Below, in pieces: positions 17,501 to 26,345 of a DNA stretch of 64,000 bases. The notes under the pieces are model-generated. The model was not told the origin of the DNA and made no database searches. It saw only the letters and a program-made list of their open reading frames with translations. The DNA comes from HXMU1420-13 sp024742815 (GTDB lineage Bacteria > Bacteroidota > Rhodothermia > Balneolales > Balneolaceae). A program made the position numbers and the translations under genes. The DNA lies in the NCBI GenBank assembly GCA_024742815.1, contig JANSXX010000002.1, positions 310,001-374,000 of the forward strand, given 5' to 3'. Numbering within the stretch: position 1 is the first letter of the stretch; each line of letters begins with the position of its first letter.

Positions 17501-17920
17501 CTAGTAGGTGTAGGATTTAACGTATTCTAAGGTAATAAATACTTCGGGGGTAACATTCTGATTGAGTACAGTAACCGTTACTTGGTATTTTTTCATCGAA
17601 CCGGTATCCTCAATTAATTCTGAAGTACCGTTTATAATAAAAGTAGAACTGTATTGATCACTTGATCCGTAATTATGTACTTCTTCGATGGGGTAGCTTG
17701 AGTATACATAGTTACCGCTACTTGGGTCTAATTCGTCGGAATCATAGATCCATTGCACTTTATCCAATTCATCCTGAGCAACAGCAATTGCACGATATTC
17801 AGCTTCGGCTTGGTAAATTGCCTGCCGGTTTGAGTTGAAACTTCGTGCGGTATTTAAGGATAGAAACCCAAAAATAACCATCGCTCCAATCAAATATGTT
17901 AACTCAGCGTAACTGCTCAT
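17501..17920 (-). CDS. Pseudopilin-like single-span membrane protein, first gene of the operon
   Basis: The protein has 139 residues. The N-terminal segment (about 8-25, LTYLIGAMVIFGFLSLN) is hydrophobic and followed by a helix NRQAIYQAEAEYRAIAVAQD, then a small beta-rich domain ending LEYVKSYTY. The shape resembles PilV/GspI minor pseudopilins without a recognisable prepilin peptidase site. As the most upstream gene of the 14-gene minus-strand block it defines where the promoter should be. The family is not recognised with confidence. Confidence 0.55.
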   Translation of the reverse strand: MSSYAELTYLIGAMVIFGFLSLNTARSFNSNRQAIYQAEAEYRAIAVAQDELDKVQWIYDSDELDPSSGNYVYSSYPIEEVHNYGSSDQYSSTFIINGTSELIEDTGSMKKYQVTVTVLNQNVTPEVFITLEYVKSYTY

Positions 17921-18193
17921 GGTTTTGTGGTATAGTTATATATAAAAGTGAAAAAAAAAATGAATAATTAAAATTAATCTATCATAACAGAATGTCGATT
18001 TTTTATACAAATAGCTTGCTATTACACTATTTTAAGTCACTTCCATTAGGATTCATTAAGCAAGTTTTCGATTCCAAGAAAAAATGATCAAAAACGGTGC
18101 TTACTCATGCATACGTAGTTATCGACACATCGGATTGGTTGATAACATAGTTTTTTTATAATGAGGCAAAAGCTAGTGTACCGTTACACGATT
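17921..18193 (-). promoter_or_regulatory. Upstream region of the pilus-motor operon
   Basis: This 273-base AT-rich gap separates the end of the giant-protein gene from the first pseudopilin-like gene and should hold the operon promoter. I find no convincing -33/-7 pair. It contains a small inverted repeat, GTGTA-CCGT-TACAC (18176-18189), immediately past the giant gene stop; it lacks a T tail, so it is not a typical terminator and could be an operator. Confidence 0.4.
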
Positions 18194-21100
18194 TTATTTA
18201 ATAAAGGTCATCTTTTTGATAAAGATTTCACTATTTGCCTTTAATCGGTAGAAATATACTCCGCTTGCTAATCTTGAAGCGTCGAATCGAACTTGGTACC
18301 GGCCCGGAGTGCGTGCTTCATTTACCAGGGTTTGGATTTTACGTCCTAATAGGTCAAAAATTTCGAGTGTTACATTTGCAGATTCATTTACTCCAAATTC
18401 AATAGTAGTAGATGGATTGAATGGATTGGGGTAGTTCTGGTTTAGGAAAATCTGTTCTGGAACATCACGTTCTATTTGTTCGGTCGAAATCTTTAAGGTA
18501 AACCGAGTTGACATAGTCGCAGCTTTAACTTTAAGCCTACTTTGTGGGGATAATGGATTTAAATTCCTTCTGATTTTAGCACGGGTTGAATGGGTAAATT
18601 CATACGTTAACTCATCGAGCATATTGATTTCCTCGCCGGTCTCATTATCAATTAAGGTTAGAATCCAATCTTCGGGAATACCTCTAAAATCGCCCCAAAC
18701 CATCTCATATACACCGTTTACGGGAGCGCCGTTTTCAAAAGCATCAAAATGAAGTGGTATAAAATATCGAGTATTAAAATCGATGGGTAAGTTATTTATT
18801 GCTAACTCAGTTCCGTTATCTAACAAGCTGTGAAATTCGAGATGTGAACTGGAGAGAGGTAACAAGCGGTAGCCGTCTAAATCATCTTTACCTTTTTGTG
18901 CATTTTCGGTAAGTATGATATTAGTGCGTTTGGTTCTGCCCGATTCGGAAGTTACAGCCAGTTGAATTTGCGGAATCAACGGTGTATCTGAACGTTGTTT
19001 TGATTTACTGGAGTCGATCTGTGCTTGTTTTCTTAAAAATGAACCAAGTGTAGTTTTCGCTTCTTTATTTACGGTTAGCTCAGGACTTGGGCCACTGGCT
19101 TTTACCCAAAATCCCTGGAAAGGAGCGATTAAGCCTGAATTTGGTAACGTTCCTGAAACACCATTCCAAGTTAAATACTCACCATCACCTCCGTTTGCGG
19201 CAGGATCCCAAATGTAGATGGTAGACTCAACATTCGTTTTGGTCCAATTAGAAGCGTCATCCCAATCGATAGTAGCAGCAAAAGGATTACCTACTAGATT
19301 CCAGCCTGAATCGGCAGCAGGAGTGTACGTAATGCCGAAATCAACTTCTGTTCCATCGCCATCCCATTCTTGTCCACTTGCGTCCAAAGTATCAGGTAAT
19401 GCATCGTTATAAAGTGGATCTGCAGCAATATCCCCAAAAACGAATACAAACATTCCTTGTCCCTGTGTTACCGATGTTGCAGCGCTTGCAGGCGCACGAT
19501 AGCGTTGATTATCGGTGCCTGAAGCACTCTCTACATACGTAAGTACATTTGGCTGCAAAGTGTCGCCGGGATTGGTTCCGGTGGCATAAAAAGCACCCGT
19601 ATATCCTTGTGTAAGTGTGCCGTCTAATAAATCGCCGTATGTGGTATTAAAAGGCGATGAAATTAAGCGCCATCCAATGCTTCCGCTTATTCGGCGTTGC
19701 ATTCGAATCGATCCCGAGCCGTAGGATTTACTGTTAGCGATCAAATTTGACCCGCTTGGTAAAAACATCACGCCATCAACCAATTTCAACGAGTCGGAAA
19801 CGGTTACATCACCGGGGAAATCAACACCGGCACTATTGTCAATTACCAGGTTAGTAAAATCGGTAGGATTTGTAATATCCTGATTCGCAGAACCATCTAA
19901 AATTATAAATCCTAAAGAAGCATCGCCAACATCTAAATCGCCACCAACAGTAAGTGTATCAGTATTAGATCCTAATATTTCACCTTCGCCCGATGCTTCA
20001 CCTGTAACAATAAAGTTTTTGCCACCCGAGATAGTTACTGTTGCTGAATTCTCAATTGAAATTTGTGCGACCGTGGTGTTCGTTGTGTTTATAACCGGCT
20101 GTTCGTTTCCTACCGAAGGCGTGGCAGGGATCAGAACAATATCGGTTGAAAGTGGTACAGAACCAGCGCTCCAGTTTGTAGGATCATCCCAATTTCGTGC
20201 ATCAGCTACCGAACCCACTTGCGATTGCCACTGAGTATTGAAATTTGCGTATTCTACCTGAGCATTATCTGTGATTGAAGCCGCATTTAAGGTGCCAGTT
20301 ATTGTTGCGGTACCAGCAGTTATTGATGAGGTTAAAGTAGCTGTATAAGTACCATCACTATTGTCAGTAACTGAGCCGAGTGATCCTGAAGTAGTACTTA
20401 AAGCAACGGTTTCGCCACCATTTGTAAGATTATTGCCCTCAGAATCTTTGGTTTGAACAGTTATTGTTGAAGTAGAAAATCCATCGTTAAAAATTACGGT
20501 AGGACTTGCAGAAATAGTAGTAGTTGCTTCGGATGCAGGACCAGGTGTAACAGTAAAGGTATTACTTGTACCAGCTTCTGATCCCGCCGAATTTGTTGCC
20601 GTTAACGAACACGTTCCTAAACTTGAAATACTAACTGTTTTAGATGCAAGAACTCCACTTACAAAGGAAGCTGAAGTTCCGGCTCCTGTGCCAATTGAAC
20701 AGTTACTAGTAAGCACGATAGTGCCTGTAAATGTAGTAACAGTATCTTGGGCGCCATCAACAGCAACAATGGTGATATTGAAATTCTGCCCGGCTAACTT
20801 ATTCGAAATATTACCGGATGGAACACGCTCCACAGTAAAACCGGTGAGTTCACCAGGTGCTACCACATCAAATTGATTACTTGTGGTATCGGTTAAACCC
20901 GAACTAGAAGCCGTTAACGTGTAGGTTCCGGTGTCATCCACTATCAAATTGTCGAATTCAGCAATCCCGAATAGATTCGTTTCTTCGAGAAGGGTAGAGC
21001 TTCCATCCAGCACTCCCGTCCCGCTTATCTGATTAAGTGCCATGGTAACATCAACCCGACTTTCTTCTACTGAGTTACCGTATTGGTCGATAAGTTGAAT

Positions 21101-24100
21101 GCGTGGCGATGGGGATATTTCTTCGTTCTCGTTTGATGTACCCGGCTGCTGAGCATACTTCATTGCAATTTGTGTACCTGCAACCATGGTTAAGGCTCCA
21201 TAATTGGTCGAGCCTCCAAGTCCGGTAGTACCAACGTTTGTAATATTTCCGGAATTGGGCAGAATTCCGGTAGTTGGACGTACTCGGAAGTTTGAGAATG
21301 TAATTTCGGCCGGATTTGTAGTTGATGCAGATGTTACAGTAAATGTAATTTGATTGGAGGTTCGACTAGTGAACGAAATTGCTAAATTGGTAGATCCACC
21401 AAAAGCCGGAGCTACGGAAGCTGATGGCGTTCCACCACCTGTATCCCATTCAAAACCGGCAGGAAGTTGAAATACGTACGTTCCTGTAGAAAATTCACCG
21501 GTAAAACTTTCTTGCACTCTCGGTCCGCTTAACGTAGTGTAAGTAACATTTGCATCATCAGCTGAAATAGCTTCGCCACCGCTGGCAGGAGTGAGCGAGC
21601 GAATAGGAATATCATATTTGTTGGATAGATAATCTTCTACAACAAGTTGATCTGATAAATCAATTTCTTCATCATATAAAATAACTTCGGCAATTAAACC
21701 ATCCCAGCTGGTATTATTATCCTCAGGACCCTGCCCGATGATAGCCGTGGTAATATTTTCGAGTACCCCGGTTGGTATATTTTGCGAAAAGGTAGGATTG
21801 CTGAGAACGCCATCTACATAGAGCTCATAATTAACTTCAGAAGTCCATTTCAGCATTACAATTTGACCATCTGTGGTTTGTGCATCCTCAAAACTTTCGA
21901 GCGTAAAAGCCGGGTTCAAATCACGTAAACCAGTTGTAATTACATTCGATGCCGAACCATTATCACCTACCGCATCATATCGGATACTAAAAAACTGATC
22001 GGTGGTAGTTCCACTTGGCGTAGTTGTAGTCCAGAAACCTCGATCGGTAGAGGTAACATCCGACTCAATCACAAAAAAGATGGTTAAGCCTGCTAATCCA
22101 TCCAGATACTGAGTTTCTGCATCGGTATCCTCTAAACGAACGTTAGAACCACCACCGGGGAATTCAATACCATTTTGTGAATTGATGGTTCCCACACTTG
22201 TTTGCAAGGTAGGAGCAGAGGCACCGGTAGACACAAAATCATTGCCATTTCCACTTTGATCCTCCCAACAATTTACCGGATCGGAGGTGGAAGATGCTAC
22301 GGTAGAACAACCGGTATTGGTATAGGTTCCGGCATCACCTTTTAACCAGAGAAGTAAACCATTAACCGATTTGGGGATACTAAAGGAAATATTTCTAACC
22401 TGCGTGTTACTGTCGTCTTCACCATCATTAGCAGTAAAAGTAACAGACCTGACGGCATCGGTTGGTGTGGCGGCAGTATTTAAGTAACTAACAAGCCGTA
22501 GCGCAGTTTCAAAATCGGTTTTACTTGCAGGACCTGTAAGAGTTAAGGTTCCATTCAAATCATTCCAGGAGTCAGTAATTCCGTAAATGTCATCAAAAAC
22601 TAGAGAATCTTCGGCGCTATCATACCCTGTTGTAATCTGGATGGTTGCTGTTTCAATATTTGTATCATCGGGATCAGTTAATTCGATGGAGCTCGAAATA
22701 ATACTGGTGTCTCCGGCGGAATAGAATAAACTTGAGGATTCAATCTCGGCTAAATTCGGCGCAGTATTGATACTAGCCACTGAGATATCCCGAATTTGCA
22801 CGTTACTGCTATCGGTGCCGTCAAAAACTCGGAAGGTTACTTCTCGATCGAGCCCGGTAACCGGATCAGAGCTAATATTTTCGAAGGTAACGGAACGCAA
22901 CGCTGTTTGATAATTTGCCACCGAGGAGAATCCACTTAGCGTAAGAGTTCCGGTTGTGCTATTGAAATTACCAATAATCCCGTTTTGTGTAGAAAAGCTA
23001 AGTTCGTCTTCGCCCAAAAAGTAATTGTTCGTGAATTCAACCGTAGCTCCAAGTAAGTTTGAATCGTCCGAATCAGCAACAGTAAGCGTGGAAGATATTG
23101 CTGTAGGGCCATCATCTTCGGTGAAGGCCAAGGTAGTGCCTTCGATGGCTGCAAGCACCGGGACAGCATTTAAAGATGATATTTCGATATTTCTTGTGCC
23201 AATATTACTTTCGTCATCCCAATCGTGAACTGTGAATTCAACAGTTCGAGTAGCTGTAGAAGGACTTGTTCCATCGCTGTTTTCGTAGGTAATTGATCGT
23301 AATGCAGCCTGATAATTTGCTATGGTTTCGGTGCCTGATAAAGTTAAAATTCCTGTCCCTGAATTGTATGAACCAGTAATTCCGCCAACAGGTGCCGGTA
23401 AGGCTAACTGATCCTCAGAATTATCGAAACCGGTTGTAATTCTCACTTTTGCACTATCGAGAGTTGTATCGTCGGCGTCGGTAACGGTTAATGTCGATGT
23501 GATCGTTGTCGCGGCGTCACCTTCGGTGTAAGAAAGAGCGGCTAATTCTATATTTGCGATTACTGATGGCGTGTTAAACCATTTATCGCTCAAAAAAGCG
23601 TAGATATTGGAGAAATCGGTAGTTGATAAGGCATTATTCCACGAAACAAACTCGGCGATAAAACCATTAAAATTATTAGTTCCGGATGGATTATTGGCAG
23701 TTGTTGCGGGATCGCGAGTACCGTCTTCCTCACCAATTTCTGCACCTCCACTATGTGCACGTTGGAAATCAACATTTGGTAACGAAGTAATTGTGCCACC
23801 ATTTAGATTTGCTTCCCAAACTTTATTAACCAGCGATGGATCGGTGGCATCATGGCTGGCAATTAAAATGTAAGAGGTGTTTGGAGAAACGGCTCCCAAG
23901 TTGATTGATTTATATTGATTTCCTGAGCCCCATTCCGCATTGTTCCAGGTAAAGGCATACAAAGTGCCATCTTTAATACTCAACTGATATCCTCTGGTGC
24001 CACCACCTTGTTCATACATCACTTGTAATCCAGAAGTGGTAGAACCGGTTCTGAAAACCATTGCGAACGACTTCTCAGTATAGCTTGTGGTGTTAAGTAG

Positions 24101-26254
24101 TGCATTATTTGGTGGGGATAAATTGTCGTCGGTTCCATCGAAAAGCAGACCGGATCTATTTCCAAAATAGGAACTGTTCAAAAGCGGACGATTTCCGGCA
24201 GAACCGTTTGATGCCGATAGATCGGCTGAACTTGCGCCAACATCGTTCGAACGATCTCCCCAAGGCGACAAAGCACCGTTAGCAGGTTGACCGGTTCCGG
24301 AATTGCCATTTCCATCGGCATCCTGCGCATCATAATGAAATACTCCGGTAGCTTTATAACTTGCAAGCTCGGTGATCGAAGTTGGATATACGACATCACG
24401 AGTTACCGTATTTCCATCTTCAGTGCCATCGTTTGCTGTAAATCCGATGGTACGATCACTCATTGTGGGTGAGCCACTCAAGTTTTCGTAAGTTACAGAT
24501 CGTAAAGCAGCCTGATAATTTGCTTTAGTAGTGGTTCCCGTAAGCGTTAATACACCTGATGTATTGTTCCAACTTCCTGAAATACCATTCTGATCCACAA
24601 ACCGGAGTGTATCTTCACCTGAAATATATCCACTCGAAATTTCTACAAATGCGCTATCGATGTTGGCATCGTCACTATCAACAAGTAGAATTGAATTTGT
24701 GATAGTTTTTTGCCCACTTCCCGCAAAATAAATGATATCTGACGTTTCGATGGCACTGAGAACCGGAGCGTTGTTAACCTTAGTTACCGAAATATTGCGC
24801 GTTTCGGAATTACTATTGTCATCGCCATCATTAATGATATAAGTTACCGTTCTAGTGTTTTCAACGGGGGCCGGATCAGTATTCTCGTAAGTTACAGCAC
24901 GTAACGCAGTTTGATAATTTGCTACAGAAGATGTTCCGCTTAGAGTCAAAGTTCCGGTTACCGAATTCCAGCTACCGGTTATTCCCAACTGATCCACAAA
25001 ATCGAGCACATCTTCAGTAGGATCATAATTCGAAGTTATCTGAATGGTTGCACTTTCGATATCGGTGTCATCCCCATCGTAGGTAGTGATGGTTGATGAT
25101 ATAGCTGTTGGTGCATCCCCTGAATTATAAGCTAAGGTACTGCCTTCAATGTTATCTAGTATTGGTTCTGCATTCACCTGATCAATAAATCCACCCGGAC
25201 CAGGATTGTCAATGTTGGCATATTCGGTAGCAATCCATGCCGAATCTCTGGCGATGTTTGAAATACGAACCTCATCCATTAATCCGGTCATTGGCCAGAA
25301 TGAAGCGGTAGACAAAAATAAATCTTCATCATCGATGCTAAAAGATTCATTGGAATTATCGGAGGCCACTTCGGCACCATCCACGTAAATAACTCTATCG
25401 CCGCTAGAATTTCGAGTAAAAGTTAGATAAGCTGCAGTTGAGTTAGCAATGGAACCAGTTGGAGCAGCTAAAGCATCATTATTAATTTGAAAGCGAATGG
25501 CACCGTTTGCAGGCGACCAAATCGAATAACCATTTAAGTAATCTCCTTTGGTTAGAATATCCGGGCCGTCGGGGAGATTTGTGATAAAAATTACAAAGGA
25601 TATGGTGATACTCCCCGAAATATCGAGCGGAGATACCCCATTATCGGCAATTACAATTCGATCGGAAGTGTTGTTAAAGTTTCTGGAGCCACCACCACCG
25701 AGTCCGCCTGCTGCAATGGTTCCGTTGTCGCTACCATCTGTTCTGTTTCCTGACGCATCAAAAATGGTGGTTGGACCTGCTGCGGATTCGTTCATGTGCA
25801 ACACCATCTTATAATTTGAATCCCACACATTGGTACTTGATGGATCGGTAGAAATCGAGGAATTTCCGAAGTAAATATAAAACTCAGTGTCTACAGTTGG
25901 CGATACGGATGGGAATCGAATCCAAAATGTGATTTCTCCCGTGATAGGGTCATATTCTTCAATTTGGTGGCTAAGAAGAGTAGAACCATCAGCAGCAGTG
26001 AAAACAATATCATAACCATTAATATTTTCAACTAAACCACCGCTCGTAGTATGTCTTAATTCGTTGGCTGTAAAACTAAAAAAGGCCGGGAAGTTGGTTA
26101 GATTGGAAGTCCCAAAAACCTCGCTGGCATTAATATGCCCCTTTAATCGCTGGGTATACCCCGACAGCTGTGCATGAACTGCAACCGAAGATATCCAAAA
26201 TACAATGAGTAGGATACCGCTCTTAATCCAATGTCCTATATTTTGATCGCGCAT
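18194..26254 (-). CDS. Giant type IX-secreted multidomain surface protein (2686 aa), paralogue A
   Basis: The signal peptide (1-29, ending AVHAQ) leads to a DUF2341-like domain (about 45-130, ending ITFWIRFPS and EFYIYFGN). Three LamG/concanavalin-like domains start near 150, 638 and 1301 (FHYDAQDADG; LLLWLKGDAG). Five cadherin-like repeats of about 110-135 residues start near 365, 498, 898, 1035 and 1168. Each has the pattern IE-x-AYT-EGD, then DSDD, then GSWN-GTLTLSG, NYQTALRSVTYEN and NDG-DDSN. Invasin/filamin-type Ig domains lie near 1700-2000, followed by a GWRLISSPF module near 2195. The end is a type IX sorting domain (NYPNPFNPSTTIEFGV; GRKIQTLVN; ASGVYFYRLK). It should be exported by T9SS and kept on, or shed from, the cell surface as an adhesin or polymer-binding protein. 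It lies immediately upstream of the pilus-motor operon, on the same strand. Confidence 0.9.
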   Translation of the reverse strand: MRDQNIGHWIKSGILLIVFWISSVAVHAQLSGYTQRLKGHINASEVFGTSNLTNFPAFFSFTANELRHTTSGGLVENINGYDIVFTAADGSTLLSHQIEEYDPITGEITFWIRFPSVSPTVDTEFYIYFGNSSISTDPSSTNVWDSNYKMVLHMNESAAGPTTIFDASGNRTDGSDNGTIAAGGLGGGGSRNFNNTSDRIVIADNGVSPLDISGSITISFVIFITNLPDGPDILTKGDYLNGYSIWSPANGAIRFQINNDALAAPTGSIANSTAAYLTFTRNSSGDRVIYVDGAEVASDNSNESFSIDDEDLFLSTASFWPMTGLMDEVRISNIARDSAWIATEYANIDNPGPGGFIDQVNAEPILDNIEGSTLAYNSGDAPTAISSTITTYDGDDTDIESATIQITSNYDPTEDVLDFVDQLGITGSWNSVTGTLTLSGTSSVANYQTALRAVTYENTDPAPVENTRTVTYIINDGDDNSNSETRNISVTKVNNAPVLSAIETSDIIYFAGSGQKTITNSILLVDSDDANIDSAFVEISSGYISGEDTLRFVDQNGISGSWNNTSGVLTLTGTTTKANYQAALRSVTYENLSGSPTMSDRTIGFTANDGTEDGNTVTRDVVYPTSITELASYKATGVFHYDAQDADGNGNSGTGQPANGALSPWGDRSNDVGASSADLSASNGSAGNRPLLNSSYFGNRSGLLFDGTDDNLSPPNNALLNTTSYTEKSFAMVFRTGSTTSGLQVMYEQGGGTRGYQLSIKDGTLYAFTWNNAEWGSGNQYKSINLGAVSPNTSYILIASHDATDPSLVNKVWEANLNGGTITSLPNVDFQRAHSGGAEIGEEDGTRDPATTANNPSGTNNFNGFIAEFVSWNNALSTTDFSNIYAFLSDKWFNTPSVIANIELAALSYTEGDAATTITSTLTVTDADDTTLDSAKVRITTGFDNSEDQLALPAPVGGITGSYNSGTGILTLSGTETIANYQAALRSITYENSDGTSPSTATRTVEFTVHDWDDESNIGTRNIEISSLNAVPVLAAIEGTTLAFTEDDGPTAISSTLTVADSDDSNLLGATVEFTNNYFLGEDELSFSTQNGIIGNFNSTTGTLTLSGFSSVANYQTALRSVTFENISSDPVTGLDREVTFRVFDGTDSSNVQIRDISVASINTAPNLAEIESSSLFYSAGDTSIISSSIELTDPDDTNIETATIQITTGYDSAEDSLVFDDIYGITDSWNDLNGTLTLTGPASKTDFETALRLVSYLNTAATPTDAVRSVTFTANDGEDDSNTQVRNISFSIPKSVNGLLLWLKGDAGTYTNTGCSTVASSTSDPVNCWEDQSGNGNDFVSTGASAPTLQTSVGTINSQNGIEFPGGGSNVRLEDTDAETQYLDGLAGLTIFFVIESDVTSTDRGFWTTTTPSGTTTDQFFSIRYDAVGDNGSASNVITTGLRDLNPAFTLESFEDAQTTDGQIVMLKWTSEVNYELYVDGVLSNPTFSQNIPTGVLENITTAIIGQGPEDNNTSWDGLIAEVILYDEEIDLSDQLVVEDYLSNKYDIPIRSLTPASGGEAISADDANVTYTTLSGPRVQESFTGEFSTGTYVFQLPAGFEWDTGGGTPSASVAPAFGGSTNLAISFTSRTSNQITFTVTSASTTNPAEITFSNFRVRPTTGILPNSGNITNVGTTGLGGSTNYGALTMVAGTQIAMKYAQQPGTSNENEEISPSPRIQLIDQYGNSVEESRVDVTMALNQISGTGVLDGSSTLLEETNLFGIAEFDNLIVDDTGTYTLTASSSGLTDTTSNQFDVVAPGELTGFTVERVPSGNISNKLAGQNFNITIVAVDGAQDTVTTFTGTIVLTSNCSIGTGAGTSASFVSGVLASKTVSISSLGTCSLTATNSAGSEAGTSNTFTVTPGPASEATTTISASPTVIFNDGFSTSTITVQTKDSEGNNLTNGGETVALSTTSGSLGSVTDNSDGTYTATLTSSITAGTATITGTLNAASITDNAQVEYANFNTQWQSQVGSVADARNWDDPTNWSAGSVPLSTDIVLIPATPSVGNEQPVINTTNTTVAQISIENSATVTISGGKNFIVTGEASGEGEILGSNTDTLTVGGDLDVGDASLGFIILDGSANQDITNPTDFTNLVIDNSAGVDFPGDVTVSDSLKLVDGVMFLPSGSNLIANSKSYGSGSIRMQRRISGSIGWRLISSPFNTTYGDLLDGTLTQGYTGAFYATGTNPGDTLQPNVLTYVESASGTDNQRYRAPASAATSVTQGQGMFVFVFGDIAADPLYNDALPDTLDASGQEWDGDGTEVDFGITYTPAADSGWNLVGNPFAATIDWDDASNWTKTNVESTIYIWDPAANGGDGEYLTWNGVSGTLPNSGLIAPFQGFWVKASGPSPELTVNKEAKTTLGSFLRKQAQIDSSKSKQRSDTPLIPQIQLAVTSESGRTKRTNIILTENAQKGKDDLDGYRLLPLSSSHLEFHSLLDNGTELAINNLPIDFNTRYFIPLHFDAFENGAPVNGVYEMVWGDFRGIPEDWILTLIDNETGEEINMLDELTYEFTHSTRAKIRRNLNPLSPQSRLKVKAATMSTRFTLKISTEQIERDVPEQIFLNQNYPNPFNPSTTIEFGVNESANVTLEIFDLLGRKIQTLVNEARTPGRYQVRFDASRLASGVYFYRLKANSEIFIKKMTFIK

Positions 26255-26345
26255 AGTTAACTATAAGCTTCAAATATAGATAATTGAAGTGTAGAATAAT
26301 GTGAATTAGTGTATTCTAATTACATTTAGAAATAAAGAAAAGAAA

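Noticed and set aside
18176..18189. GTGTACCGTTACAC as a terminator of giant paralogue A
   Set aside because: The stem is only 5 bp and lacks a T run on the minus strand.
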